Assembly: GCF_900115735.1 (NCBI RefSeq)
Contig: NZ_FOXO01000018.1
Location: forward strand, 1-64,000
DNA length: 64,000 nt
Direction: 5' to 3'
DNA from: Butyrivibrio proteoclasticus
GTDB lineage: Bacteria > Bacillota > Clostridia > Lachnospirales > Lachnospiraceae
Numbering within the stretch: the stretch's first letter is position 1; each line of letters starts with the position of its first letter. Made by a program: the position numbers and the translations under genes. The notes beneath the pieces are model-generated. The model ran no database searches. It was given only the letters and a program-made list of their open reading frames with translations, and was not told where the DNA came from. Shown here piece after piece: positions 8,601-18,109 of this stretch.

Positions 8601-9023
8601 ATGAAAGAAATAAAAGAGAATTACAAATTGCTGGAATTCAAGGAATATGGCGATGAGAGAGGAAATCTCGTGGTTGCGGAAGGCTCAGGCTTTGATATTC
8701 CTTTCGATATCAGAAGAGTGTTCTATATGTCCGGTTCTGATCCGGATATAAAGAGAGGTAATCATGCTAACCGTTATACACAGTTCGTGCTTATTAATGT
8801 AAGTGGCAGCAGTAAGGTTCTTGTTGATGATGGTAAAAAGAAAGAGGTAGTTGTCCTTGATAAGCCAAGAATGGGACTTTACCTTGCGCCTATGGTTTGG
8901 AAGGAAATGTATGATTTCTCGCCTGATTCAGTTCTTTTGGTGCTGGCAAGTGAGCATTATATTGATAGTGAATATATCAGGGATTATGATGCTTTTCTGG
9001 AGGAAGTTAATAGAGAAAATTGA
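8601..9023 (+). CDS. WxcM-like cupin, dTDP-4-keto-6-deoxyglucose 3,4-ketoisomerase (FdtA/QdtA type)
   Basis: The 140-residue single cupin has the length and landmarks of FdtA/QdtA enzymes, which move the keto group from C4 to C3 of dTDP-4-keto-6-deoxyglucose. It shows DERGNLVVAE, RGNHANR (residues 52-58), the WKEMYDFSPDSVLLVLAS block and the terminal YIRDYDAFLEE. Many FdtA proteins read HAH where this one reads HAN (His55, Asn57), a possible change at the active site. Its partner aminotransferase is two genes downstream, and rfbA/rfbB, which make the substrate, are 40 kb away. The stereochemistry at C4 (Fuc3N or Qui3N) is not predictable here. Confidence 0.85.
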   Translation: MKEIKENYKLLEFKEYGDERGNLVVAEGSGFDIPFDIRRVFYMSGSDPDIKRGNHANRYTQFVLINVSGSSKVLVDDGKKKEVVVLDKPRMGLYLAPMVWKEMYDFSPDSVLLVLASEHYIDSEYIRDYDAFLEEVNREN

Positions 9024-9078
9024 TAGCTGGGTTGATTAATTAGTCAGTTATTGAAATATAAAGTATAAAGAGGAAAAA

Positions 9079-10011
9079 ATGTCTAAGATTTCAATTGTGG
9101 TTCCTGTGTACTATAACGCGGATACACTGGAGCTTTTATATGCAGATATGAAGGAGAAGATCCTTGGAAAGCTTGGGGACTACGAGATTGTTTTCGTAGA
9201 TGATGGTTCCGGTGATAATTCCTGGGAAGTAATTCAGAAGATTGCTGCTATGGATAAGAATGTGGTTTGTACGAAGCTTTCCAGAAATTTTGGCGAGCAT
9301 GCAGCAATTTTGGCAGGTCTTTCTGTTTGTACAGGCGACTGTGCTGTGACCAAACAGGCAGATCTTCAGGAGGATTCAACACTTATTCTTGATATGTATG
9401 AGAGCTGGAAACGCGGGAATAAGGTTGTATTGGCTATTCGTGAGTCAAGAGATGAAAGTGCTGTCAAAAAGTTTTTTGCAGGCTGTTATTACTATCTTGT
9501 TCGTAAGACTATCAATAAGGATATGCCGCAGGGGGGCTGTGATTGCTACCTTGTAGACAGGAAAGCTATTGAAGTTTTAAAACTTATGGATGAGAAAAAC
9601 TCTTCTCTTACACTTCAGGTTATGTGGGTAGGATTTAAGACTGAAAAGATCTATTTCCACAGAAAAGACAGAGAAGTGGGAGAGTCCAGGTGGACACTGG
9701 GCAAAAAGATTAAGCTTGTTGTGGATTCAATGATGAGTTTTTCGTACTTTCCTATCAGATGTATGGCAACTTTGGGATTTTTGTTTGCGCTGTGCTCTTT
9801 GATTGGAATTATCATGGTGCTTCATGAGAAGTTAACGGTAGGAACTCCGATTTTAGGCTATGCATCCATTATGGCTGTAGTTCTTTTTGGTTTTGGTGCC
9901 ATATTTATTATGCTGTCAATTCTTGGTGAGTACATCTGGAGAGCGCTGGAAGAGGCTAGAAAGAGACCGCCGTTTATAATTGATGAAGTTAAGAAACACG
10001 AAGAAAAATAA
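9079..10011 (+). CDS. GT2 glycosyltransferase, polyprenyl-phosphate sugar synthase type (GtrB/DPM-like)
   Basis: The 310-residue protein begins with a GT-A fold: SIVVPVYYN, FVDDGSGD (Asp41-Asp42) and KQADLQED (Asp95) as the metal and nucleotide site. Two hydrophobic helices follow near residues 230-285, the arrangement of GtrB and DPMS enzymes that load one sugar onto undecaprenyl phosphate at the cytoplasmic face. An AGAGGAAA site precedes the ATG. It lies between the ketoisomerase and aminotransferase genes, so its donor could be the dTDP-amino sugar, an inference from order only. Such products feed GT-C enzymes like those that follow. Confidence 0.85.
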   Translation: MSKISIVVPVYYNADTLELLYADMKEKILGKLGDYEIVFVDDGSGDNSWEVIQKIAAMDKNVVCTKLSRNFGEHAAILAGLSVCTGDCAVTKQADLQEDSTLILDMYESWKRGNKVVLAIRESRDESAVKKFFAGCYYYLVRKTINKDMPQGGCDCYLVDRKAIEVLKLMDEKNSSLTLQVMWVGFKTEKIYFHRKDREVGESRWTLGKKIKLVVDSMMSFSYFPIRCMATLGFLFALCSLIGIIMVLHEKLTVGTPILGYASIMAVVLFGFGAIFIMLSILGEYIWRALEEARKRPPFIIDEVKKHEEK

Positions 10012-10041
10012 AACTGTTATTGTATTTATGAGGAAACAATT

Positions 10042-11169
10042 ATGGAAAAGATAATGCAGGGCCGAATGGACAGAGGTTTTGAGAGATATCAGAAAGAATA
10101 TGAGGATAAGGCACTCGAGGTACTTCGCTCCGGTTGGTACATCCTTGGAAAAGAAGTTGAGAATTTTGAAACAGAGTTTGCAGAGTATGTCGGTACTAAG
10201 TACTCCGTAGGACTGGCAAGTGGTCTGGATGCGCTCTGGCTTGCTTTTAAAGTTCTGGGAATTGGCAAGGGTGATGAGGTAATTGTTCAGGGTAATACTT
10301 ACATAGCAAGTGTTATGGGAATTACTATCAACGATGCCACTCCTGTTTTTGTTGAGCCTGATGAGCATTATGAGATTGATGCTGATAAGATTGAAGAAAA
10401 GATAACAGATAAGACCAAGGCAATCCTTGTAGTTCATCTTTATGGTCAGGCGGCCAATATGACTAAGATTGTTGATATCTGTAAGAGACATGATCTTAAG
10501 CTTGTTGAGGACTGTGCTCAGTCCCATGGTGCATGTCATAATGGTCAGATGACAGGAAGCTTTGGCGATTTTGGATGCTTTTCTTTTTATCCTTCCAAGA
10601 ACATGGGAGCTTATGGTGATGCAGGTGCTATCACAACTAACGATCCTGAACTTGCACGTCTTATGAAGATATATAGAAACTATGGCAGTGAGAAGAGATA
10701 CCACAACATGGTTGTTGGCGCCAACTCCCGTCTTGATGAGCTTCAGGCAGGTCTTTTACGTGTTAAGTTAACACACATGGAAGATATCACTAACGAGAGA
10801 TATGAGCTTGGCCGACGCTATGCAGAAGGTATTAGTAATCCGCTGGTGATCAAGCCAACTGTAGCTGAGGGTTCTACTTGTGTATGGCATCAGTATGTAC
10901 TTAGAGTTCCTGCAAAAGACGGCGAGGGACAGTCTAAGGCCCGTGATGAGTTTAGACAGTATCTTGAGGATAATGGAATCATGACGCTTATCCATTATCC
11001 GATTCCGCCTCACAGATCACAGGCATACGAGTATTTAGGACTTCCGGAGGGAAGTCTTCCTATCACTGAAAAGTATGCGAATGAGGTAGTATCACTTCCT
11101 ATCTACACAGGCATGACAGTGGAAGAACAGCAGAGAGTTATTGATTGCATTAATGCCTGGAAGGGCTAA
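10042..11169 (+). CDS. DegT/DnrJ/EryC1 sugar aminotransferase (FdtB/QdtB type)
   Basis: The 375-residue PLP enzyme has the family order GLASGLDALWLAF, EDCAQSHGA and SFYPSKNMG, with Lys186 as the expected PLP-binding lysine. Next to an FdtA-type ketoisomerase it most likely aminates C3 of dTDP-3-keto-6-deoxyhexose to give dTDP-3-amino-3,6-dideoxyhexose. No N-acetyltransferase of the FdtC/QdtC type is adjacent, so the amine may stay free or be acylated by an enzyme encoded elsewhere. GAGGAAA precedes the ATG. The general family is certain; the C3 position is inferred from the neighbour. Confidence 0.88.
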   Translation: MEKIMQGRMDRGFERYQKEYEDKALEVLRSGWYILGKEVENFETEFAEYVGTKYSVGLASGLDALWLAFKVLGIGKGDEVIVQGNTYIASVMGITINDATPVFVEPDEHYEIDADKIEEKITDKTKAILVVHLYGQAANMTKIVDICKRHDLKLVEDCAQSHGACHNGQMTGSFGDFGCFSFYPSKNMGAYGDAGAITTNDPELARLMKIYRNYGSEKRYHNMVVGANSRLDELQAGLLRVKLTHMEDITNERYELGRRYAEGISNPLVIKPTVAEGSTCVWHQYVLRVPAKDGEGQSKARDEFRQYLEDNGIMTLIHYPIPPHRSQAYEYLGLPEGSLPITEKYANEVVSLPIYTGMTVEEQQRVIDCINAWKG

Positions 11170-11189
11170 GGCGTAAGAGAGGTTTAGGC

Positions 11190-12434
11190 ATGAAGAAAGA
11201 GCTGGCAATTGATAGATTCCTTAAAAACATAATAAATAAATATATGTATGAAATCTGTTTATGCCTTCTTTTATTGGCGGCTGTTGTAATAAGGATCAAG
11301 TTTGCTCCTGAAACCACGCTATCTCCTGATTATAATGACTATTACAAGGTGTGGGTCGATTACTACAGGGAGAATGGTATTATTAAGGGGCTTGGCAATG
11401 CTATTGGTGATTACTATGTGCCTCTTAATGTGATGTATGCACTGTGTTCGCTTCTTCCTGTGGAGCCCTGGCTTCCCCTTAGTATAGTAGCTTTTATCTG
11501 CGAACTTGTTTCAGCGGTATTTATCTTTAAGATTTTTTATCTTTTAACAGGAAGAAAGCATCATTCAATGTTTGCAGGCATAGCAACGTTGTTTCTTCCG
11601 TTTGTTGCTTTTAACGGATCACTTTGGAAGCAGGTAGATGCTCTTTATACTTGCTTTTTGATGATTTCTTTATACAAGCTGTTAAAGCAGGAATATCGTG
11701 CGTCCTTTATATGGTATGGCGTTGCCTTCGCTGTAAAGCTGCAGTCCATTATCTTTTTACCCATATATCTGATTCTTTACATTACGGAAGGATTTCATAG
11801 TTATGACAGAGTTCTTAAGGACTCCGGTAAAAGAAATACCTTTAGCATTTTGGAGTTTTTGTGGATTCCGGCTGTTTACTTTATAGCCGGTCTTCCGGAA
11901 GTGCTTTGTCAGAATGGGCTTAAGAGAACTTATCTTTCATATCTGTATCAGACCAGGGAACTTGACACTGAAGGGTATGGAATGGTTTCATATTTCCCTA
12001 ACCTGTACAATCTTGGGTTCGATAATTTTGATAAGCTTTTATCCGGTGCTGCTATAATGCTTTTATTTGTAGTTTTGGTTATCATTGCATTTTTCTGTTA
12101 CAGACGAAAGGATAACATTGACAGAAAGCTTGTAGTATATCTCACTATATTTACGGCTTGGACCTGTGTGGTACTGCTTCCGGGGATGCATGAGAGGTAT
12201 GATTATGCGATGCTTCTTTTGCTGACTCCTTTTGCGGTCCTTCTCAGGAAAAAAATCGTGTGGCCTATGTTTATAGCAAATGCCTGCTCACTTGCAACGT
12301 ATGCCTATGCCCTTTTTGGTGCGAAGGATATAGTCAATATGACTGTGGTTTCACTGTTTTATGTTGGTGCATATCTTTATACTTTGATTGATGTGGTAAA
12401 GCTTTTAAATGATGAGAACCATCAGGTGAGCTGA
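11190..12434 (+). CDS. Polytopic Gpi18-like mannosyltransferase-family protein
   Basis: The 414-residue membrane protein has about nine to ten hydrophobic helices. After helix 1 it has an acidic loop (SPDYNDYY, Asp47/Asp50), a GDYYVPLNVMY stretch, a WKQVDALYT motif and PGMHERYDYAM near the end. The same set recurs in the protein at 38157, making the two clear paralogs. The pattern matches Gpi18-like/DUF2029-related GT-C enzymes that use polyprenyl-phosphate sugars at the outer face. AGAGG precedes the ATG. Its donor may be the product of the GT2 upstream, but this is not proved. Confidence 0.72.
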   Translation: MKKELAIDRFLKNIINKYMYEICLCLLLLAAVVIRIKFAPETTLSPDYNDYYKVWVDYYRENGIIKGLGNAIGDYYVPLNVMYALCSLLPVEPWLPLSIVAFICELVSAVFIFKIFYLLTGRKHHSMFAGIATLFLPFVAFNGSLWKQVDALYTCFLMISLYKLLKQEYRASFIWYGVAFAVKLQSIIFLPIYLILYITEGFHSYDRVLKDSGKRNTFSILEFLWIPAVYFIAGLPEVLCQNGLKRTYLSYLYQTRELDTEGYGMVSYFPNLYNLGFDNFDKLLSGAAIMLLFVVLVIIAFFCYRRKDNIDRKLVVYLTIFTAWTCVVLLPGMHERYDYAMLLLLTPFAVLLRKKIVWPMFIANACSLATYAYALFGAKDIVNMTVVSLFYVGAYLYTLIDVVKLLNDENHQVS

Positions 12435-12445
12435 GGAATAAATGA

Positions 12446-13978
12446 TTGTTTAGGATGAAAAGAGCATTTAATTTAATAATAGTTTTCTGTCTTTTAGTGG
12501 CGGCTTTTTTGGTGTTTGGGACAAGCATTTTGACAACGATTTACTATGACTATGGTTGTGACAATGACTGGCCTCATTACGGCAGAGAAAATATTTTACT
12601 ACTTCTGCTTTTGTGCGCAGGAGTAGTTTTTGTGTTAATGGTTTTAAAAACAAATGGTGTTTTTAAGCGTGAAAAAGGGCCGCTTATGTTTGAACTTGCA
12701 TTTTGCACAGCGTATTGTCTTATGCTTATTCTGGCGATACGACCTCTTCCTGTCAACGACTCTAAGACTTTGGATGACATTATAAATTCTTTTATGTCAG
12801 GTGATTATTCATCGCTGACAAGTAAAGAAGGGTATCTTTATATATGGCCATTTCAGCTTGGTTATGTGGCTTTTGGTCAGTTGATGTGTACTGTTTTTGG
12901 AATCGGTAATTATATAGCCTGGGATCTGATTCAGCTTCTGTCAATTCTTATTACTGTTTATCTCTTATATCAGATGACCTGGGAGTTTTTTGGTGACAGG
13001 GAAATTTGCAGTATTATGGCAGTTCTTTCAGCAGGAATGCTTTTCTTTTACAATTATGTGACCTATATCTATGGGGATATCCTGAGCATGGCACCGCAGA
13101 CCATAGCTCTTTTCCTTGAAATCCTGTATATGAAGAAAAAGGATATTGGTTATGGAATAGGGGCAGGAGTAGCCATCGCATTTGCTATAATGCTGAAAAC
13201 TAATTGTGAGATAGCATTGATCGCGCTTGTAGTGATACTTGTGATGAACCTGATTTCATCAAGTGGCGGAAAGAATAGCCTTTTGAAGGCGGTTCTTATC
13301 CTTCTCATAATGTTTGGTCTTACTTTTGGCATCAAAAATGTAGTTAATTCTTATTATTGCAGCGTTACAGGCTTGGATGCGATTCCAACAGGGAGCCCTG
13401 CTGTTTCACACATTGCCATGGGGATGCAGGAAAGTGAGCTGGAGGATGGCTGGTACAATGGTTATAACTATCATGTTTTCGCAGAAAATGGGTATGATAC
13501 GGAAGCTACAAAGGCGGCAGCAATAGAGAATATCAAAGAGACGCTTTCTGTTTTTGCTGATAGGCCTTTACATGCCGGAAGGTTTTTTGTGAGAAAGTTC
13601 CTTACTCAGTGGGCGGATTCAGTATGTATTTCTACTCATAATCTTGATCTTGTAAACAGGCATCATGACAATCCCACATGGCTGGCAGGATTTTTGGTTT
13701 CAGGTTTTGGTTCTACTATTATGCAGTGGGTCATGAATGTTTATATGACCATATGTTATTTGGGGGTAGTTATTTATCTGATCAGTGTTTTAAAGAAAAA
13801 AAGTGTTTCTGAGCCTGAGATGCTTGTTTTGATCCTGATATTTGGGGGAATAGTATTCCATGAGTTTTGGGAAGGATCATCGCGGTATGCTATGAGGTAT
13901 TATGTTTATTGGATTCCGTTTGCGGCATTCGGTTTAAAAAAACTATTGGATTATATTGGGGAGAAATTTGAAAAATAG
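12446..13978 (+). CDS. Polytopic GT39/ArnT-like membrane protein
   Basis: The 510-residue protein has about eleven hydrophobic segments and an acidic loop near residues 104-112 (NDSKTLDD), the general plan of PMT/ArnT-type GT-C glycosyltransferases. The TTG at 446 within this kilobase (12446) is preferred because GAGG ends nine bases upstream of it; the ATG at 12455 is possible but its spacing to GAGG is long. It forms part of a run of four genes for large membrane proteins or GT2 enzymes with short gaps. Substrate unknown. Confidence 0.62.
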   Translation: MFRMKRAFNLIIVFCLLVAAFLVFGTSILTTIYYDYGCDNDWPHYGRENILLLLLLCAGVVFVLMVLKTNGVFKREKGPLMFELAFCTAYCLMLILAIRPLPVNDSKTLDDIINSFMSGDYSSLTSKEGYLYIWPFQLGYVAFGQLMCTVFGIGNYIAWDLIQLLSILITVYLLYQMTWEFFGDREICSIMAVLSAGMLFFYNYVTYIYGDILSMAPQTIALFLEILYMKKKDIGYGIGAGVAIAFAIMLKTNCEIALIALVVILVMNLISSSGGKNSLLKAVLILLIMFGLTFGIKNVVNSYYCSVTGLDAIPTGSPAVSHIAMGMQESELEDGWYNGYNYHVFAENGYDTEATKAAAIENIKETLSVFADRPLHAGRFFVRKFLTQWADSVCISTHNLDLVNRHHDNPTWLAGFLVSGFGSTIMQWVMNVYMTICYLGVVIYLISVLKKKSVSEPEMLVLILIFGGIVFHEFWEGSSRYAMRYYVYWIPFAAFGLKKLLDYIGEKFEK

Positions 13979-13988
13979 AGGTTGTGTT

Positions 13989-15773
13989 ATGGAAATAAAG
14001 ACCAAAGGTAAAAAAGGATTATTTGGCTTTGGCGTAGTCGGAATTTTCCTGTTTGCAGTTTCGGTGTTCTATGTATTGATTGGAGAGAACAGTTATATAG
14101 CGGTACAGGATAATCTGGATCTGTTTCTGGCCCAGTTTGCCATGCTGAAAAATGAGGGCATTTTCTTTTCTCATGGAGTATCGGCACCATTTTTAGGCGG
14201 AGTTTCAAGGGATGTTCTTCCAAGTGAGTTTTCACTTTATACGGTTATATTCATGATTTTTCCGCCATTTGCAGCATATGTTGTTGGCTATATTCTAAAG
14301 GTGATAATTGCTGTTGTATCCTGCAGATTACTGTTTTTGGATATGACCGTGAATGATAAAGACAATGCACATGTTCAAAACCTTGCGACTTTGGTTGGTC
14401 TGCTGTATGGAATACTTAATCTGTTTCCTGCTTTTGCAATCCCGTTTGCATCGGTGCCGCTGATTGTATTTCTTTTGAGAAAAGCATATAAAAATGGGCT
14501 TAATAGACGTTTGTTCGGACTTATTCTGCTTATTTTCTGTTATCCGTTTATTTCCTATTTTTCATACCTTGGCTTTTTTATCCTCGGATATCTGTTTGTT
14601 GCGATCATCTGGCTGTGGATAAAAGACAGAAAGCTTAGCATAAGCCTTGTTATAGCACTGATGGCGTTAGGCTTGGGATATGTGGCTTTTGAGTACAGAC
14701 TTTTTTCAATGATGCTTTTTTCTGATGCAGAAACAATAAGAGAGACTATGGTTCAGACTTACTTGCCATTTAATGAGATCATTGGAGAGAGCTTTGATAT
14801 TTTTGTTAACGGCATGATGCATGTAGATGACCTTCATAGGCTTTTTGTAATGCCGTTATGCCTTGTTTACCTGGTTTTATTAAATGTCAGATACGTAGTA
14901 AAGAAAAATGTTAAAGATATTTTTACAGACTACTATAATCTTTGCTTTTTGATAATTGTATTTAATTGCCTGGTTTATGGCCTTTATTATTCCAAAGCAG
15001 TTGAACATGTGATTGAGACACTGCTTCCGCCACTGACAGGATTTCAGTATAACAGGACAATCTTTTTTAACCCGTTTTTGTGGTGCGCAATGCTCTTTAT
15101 TCTGGTTTATCGCTTATATAAATGGTTAAGTATCAGGCAAAATAAGGTAAAAGCTCTGATCATATTGCCGTATATGCTCATAATAGTTGCTGCGTTGGTT
15201 GTCCTCTTTGCGCCAACTAAGTACAATGATCTGTATCATACTGCTAAGCTTACTGTACGTGATAAAGTATACGGACATGATAATGATGCCCTGAATTACA
15301 GGGAGTTTTATTCAACGGAGCTTTTTGACGAGATAAAAAGCGATCTTAAGTATGAAAAAGGTGAGTATTGTGTAGCTTATGGCATGCATCCGGCAATTCT
15401 TGAGTATAATGGTATTTATACTCTTGATGGCTATCTTGGGTTTTATCCGCAGAGCTATAAAGAGGCATTCAGAGAAGTAATAGCGCCGGCTCTTGAACGC
15501 ATGGAGCCTACAAGGCTCTACTATGATGAATGGGGAGCAAGATGCTATCTCTATTCCGGCACGGACCTGTCGATTGTTATGGCAACTAAGAGCATGGCAG
15601 AAGTTACAGATAATGATATTTATATCAATGCGGCTGCACTGAAAAAACTGGGATGTAAATATATTATTTCGCGCATAGATATATCGAATACCGCAGACGT
15701 TGGTATAAGGCTTATTGGTAGCTATAGCAATGTTTCATCACCATACACCATATATGTATATACAATAGTTTGA
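13989..15773 (+). CDS. Polytopic membrane protein, DUF6044-like
   Basis: The 594-residue protein has one N-terminal helix, an outward loop with VQDNLDLFLAQF (Asp41, Asp44), about ten more helices, then a ~150-residue soluble C-terminal region. The phrase FFSHGVSAPFLGGVSRDVLPSE after the first loop is the hallmark I associate with DUF6044 proteins of exopolysaccharide loci. The ATG at 13989 follows AGAGG; the upstream in-frame ATG at 13956 overlaps the previous gene and is unlikely. Probably another GT-C-type enzyme or polymerase-like protein; function not established. Confidence 0.62.
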   Translation: MEIKTKGKKGLFGFGVVGIFLFAVSVFYVLIGENSYIAVQDNLDLFLAQFAMLKNEGIFFSHGVSAPFLGGVSRDVLPSEFSLYTVIFMIFPPFAAYVVGYILKVIIAVVSCRLLFLDMTVNDKDNAHVQNLATLVGLLYGILNLFPAFAIPFASVPLIVFLLRKAYKNGLNRRLFGLILLIFCYPFISYFSYLGFFILGYLFVAIIWLWIKDRKLSISLVIALMALGLGYVAFEYRLFSMMLFSDAETIRETMVQTYLPFNEIIGESFDIFVNGMMHVDDLHRLFVMPLCLVYLVLLNVRYVVKKNVKDIFTDYYNLCFLIIVFNCLVYGLYYSKAVEHVIETLLPPLTGFQYNRTIFFNPFLWCAMLFILVYRLYKWLSIRQNKVKALIILPYMLIIVAALVVLFAPTKYNDLYHTAKLTVRDKVYGHDNDALNYREFYSTELFDEIKSDLKYEKGEYCVAYGMHPAILEYNGIYTLDGYLGFYPQSYKEAFREVIAPALERMEPTRLYYDEWGARCYLYSGTDLSIVMATKSMAEVTDNDIYINAAALKKLGCKYIISRIDISNTADVGIRLIGSYSNVSSPYTIYVYTIV

Positions 15774-15865
15774 TATTATTTGATTATCAGTTTACAATGG
15801 ATGAGGCAAGATGGCCTGTGGTAATTTTTGATGGGAGTCTTGAAGTTCATGGGGAAGAGGGAAAA

Positions 15866-16807
15866 ATGGATAAAATAGCAGTTTTAATTCCTTGTTACAA
15901 CGAGGAAAAGACAATAGGAAAAGTCATTCGTGATGCTAAGGCAGCACTTCCGGAGGCTACGATTTATGTTTATAACAATAACTCCAAGGATAGAACAGCA
16001 GAAATAGCAAAGGCAGAGGGAGCAGTTGTCAGAAATGAATATATGCAGGGAAAGGGCAATGTTATAAGAAGGATGTTCCGCGAGATTGATGCCCTTGTGT
16101 ATGTTATGGTGGATGGTGATGACACCTATCCGATGGAGTCAGCTCCTGAAATGGTTGACCTGGTACTTAATCATAACTCTGACATGGTAGTAGGTGACAG
16201 ATTATCAAGCACGTACTATGAGGAGAATAAAAGGCCTTTCCACAATTTCGGAAACAATCTTGTCAGAGGCAGCATTAACAAGCTCTTTAACTGTAATATC
16301 AGAGATATTATGACCGGCTTTAGGGCATTTAGCTATGAGTTTGTTAAGACATTCCCTGTTTTGTCAAAGGGATTTGAAATTGAGACGGAGATGACTATTC
16401 ATGCTGTTTACAACAACATGCAGATTGATAATGTCATCATTGATTACAGAGATCGTCCTGAAGGTTCAGAGAGCAAACTGAATACTTACGCAGACGGATT
16501 TAAGGTACTAAGGACCATAGCAAGGCTTTACAGAAGCTACAAGCCATTTGGATTTTTCTCTATAGTAGCAGTGGCACTTACAATTATTTCGCTAATCTTT
16601 TTTGTGCCGATTCTTCAGGAATATTGGGCAACACATCTTGTTCCGAGGATTCCTACGCTTATCGTATGCTGCTTCGTTCTTATGGCTGCTGTTCAGAGCT
16701 TTTTTGCAGGAGTTATATTGTCGACTATGTCTATAAATAACAGGCATGAGTTTGAGATGCAGCTTAACATGCTCCAGAGGCATAAAGAGACAGATCTGAT
16801 GAAGTAA
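15866..16807 (+). CDS. GT2 glycosyltransferase, DPM/GtrB-like
   Basis: The 313-residue GT2 enzyme has VLIPCYNEEKTIGKVI at its start, a NNNSKDRT nucleotide-binding stretch and MVDGDDTYP (Asp83, Asp85-Asp86) as the metal site. DIMTGFRAFS lies in the acceptor region, and two hydrophobic helices end the protein, as in polyprenyl-phosphate sugar synthases. The ATG at 15866 follows AAGAGGG and starts the fold at residue 2; the open frame back to 15770 adds unrelated residues. The next gene is the Wzx flippase. The donor sugar is unknown. Confidence 0.85.
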   Translation: MDKIAVLIPCYNEEKTIGKVIRDAKAALPEATIYVYNNNSKDRTAEIAKAEGAVVRNEYMQGKGNVIRRMFREIDALVYVMVDGDDTYPMESAPEMVDLVLNHNSDMVVGDRLSSTYYEENKRPFHNFGNNLVRGSINKLFNCNIRDIMTGFRAFSYEFVKTFPVLSKGFEIETEMTIHAVYNNMQIDNVIIDYRDRPEGSESKLNTYADGFKVLRTIARLYRSYKPFGFFSIVAVALTIISLIFFVPILQEYWATHLVPRIPTLIVCCFVLMAAVQSFFAGVILSTMSINNRHEFEMQLNMLQRHKETDLMK

Positions 16808-16821
16808 GTGAGATATTAGTA

Positions 16822-18027
16822 ATGAAAAATAACAGTAAGAAGCTTTTGTTTAGTGCTTCTAAAGATTTTATATTCAGTGTTCTTGCACTGGTAATATATA
16901 ACGGTGTCCTTCAGCTGCTTATCTATCCGGGACTTGAGTCCAGGGTAGGAGCGGATGCTTTTGGCACCGTTCTTTATTTGATTTCTGCGGTATCCATAAT
17001 GGGCGCTGGCTTTGGTACTGCAGCCAGCTATTCCAGAATGGTGGCCAAAAAAGACAGGACAGAAAGTAACGGAGATTACAATCTGTTTCTTTTGATAGTT
17101 GCAGGGATATCTGTTGTAGTGTCGTTTGCGGCACTTTTTGTTCTGGGTAACCTTGAGGTACTTCTGTATATTCAGTTGCTGCTGCTTATGATAGTAACTG
17201 TGATCAGATACTATGCTGATGTTGAGTGGCGAATGACTATCCGTTTCAAGGACTATTTTATTTTCTTTGGAATGGTGTCTGCCGGATATGTTATAGGTCT
17301 TCTTGTATATCCTGTTACTAAGAGCTGGGCAGCTACGCTTTTTTTGGGCGAAGCCTTCGGCATTATCTATACCTTTGTCAGAGGGCATATTTTTAGAAGC
17401 CCTTATACTAAGCTTTCTGACAGTTTTAAGGAAAACATGAAGTCTTTGTGGTACATCTCTGCCAGCAATTTACTTGCGGCGCTGATCCTTCATTCGGACC
17501 GAATTCTTTTAAGACTGGTAGTTGGTGGAAGAGAAGTTACTGTGTTTTATGCGGCCAGTCTTATAGGCAAGATTGTTGCGATGCTCACAACTCCTTTGAA
17601 TGGCGTGATCATCAGTTATCTGACCAATTATAAGATTGAACTTGATAAAAAGAAATTTGCCGGAATAAGTGCATTTCTTCTGATTCTCACAGGGGTTGGA
17701 GCTCTTGCATGCACTGCCTTTTCTTATATTTTTGTAAAGATCATGTATCCTGACATATTTGAGGAAGCAACAAGATTCTTTTTCCTGGCAAACCTGGGTC
17801 AGATTCTATATTTTATTTCAGGGTCTCTCATGGTAGTGATCATGAGCTTTTCAAAAGAAAAAATGCAGCTAATCATCAATAGTGTTTATGGGGCAAGCTT
17901 TTGCGTTATAGTTATACCGATGACTATAGTCTTTGGTATAAATGGAATTGCATATGGGCTAGTAGTGATAAGTTTTCTGAGATTTCTTTTAACTGCATTT
18001 ATTGGTATTAAAAAGCTATCGAAATAA
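16822..18027 (+). CDS. wzx: Wzx-type lipid-linked oligosaccharide flippase
   Basis: The 401-residue protein has about twelve transmembrane helices with the weak but characteristic pattern of the polysaccharide transporter branch of the MOP superfamily. An N-terminal helix is followed by GADAFGTVLYLIS, later LLRLVVGGREVTVFYAASLIGK and a terminal pair of helices. It would move undecaprenyl-diphosphate-linked repeat units across the membrane after the WbaP-type initiator and glycosyltransferases have built them. The gene ends just before the CTTAAG array and a new transcription unit. Assignment rests on topology and short motifs. Confidence 0.75.
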   Translation: MKNNSKKLLFSASKDFIFSVLALVIYNGVLQLLIYPGLESRVGADAFGTVLYLISAVSIMGAGFGTAASYSRMVAKKDRTESNGDYNLFLLIVAGISVVVSFAALFVLGNLEVLLYIQLLLLMIVTVIRYYADVEWRMTIRFKDYFIFFGMVSAGYVIGLLVYPVTKSWAATLFLGEAFGIIYTFVRGHIFRSPYTKLSDSFKENMKSLWYISASNLLAALILHSDRILLRLVVGGREVTVFYAASLIGKIVAMLTTPLNGVIISYLTNYKIELDKKKFAGISAFLLILTGVGALACTAFSYIFVKIMYPDIFEEATRFFFLANLGQILYFISGSLMVVIMSFSKEKMQLIINSVYGASFCVIVIPMTIVFGINGIAYGLVVISFLRFLLTAFIGIKKLSK

Positions 18028-18034
18028 CGATAAG

Positions 18035-18076
18035 TTCTTAAGACTTTCTTAAGATTTACGGCAGATATTCTTAAGA
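18035..18076 (+). promoter_or_regulatory. Triple TTCTTAAGA array, candidate response-regulator operator
   Basis: TTCTTAAGA occurs exactly at 18035-18043, 18046-18054 and 18068-18076, so start-to-start distances are 11 and 22 bp, one and two helical turns. CTTAAG-N5-CTTAAG has the direct-repeat plan used by OmpR/PhoB-family regulators (PmrA boxes look very similar). The array sits just upstream of the candidate promoter at 18110-18118. The repeats can also pair as an AT-rich hairpin, so a role in transcription termination after wzx is an alternative. Confidence 0.5.
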
Positions 18077-18109
18077 TTGCAGTTTTTTTATTCACTAGCT
18101 TGATCAAAG

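Noticed and set aside
9916..10704. Long minus-strand open frame of 262 codons
   Set aside because: It lies opposite the aminotransferase gene, which has clear family motifs; the reverse frame has no recognisable domain or ribosome binding site and reads as low-complexity membrane-like sequence.
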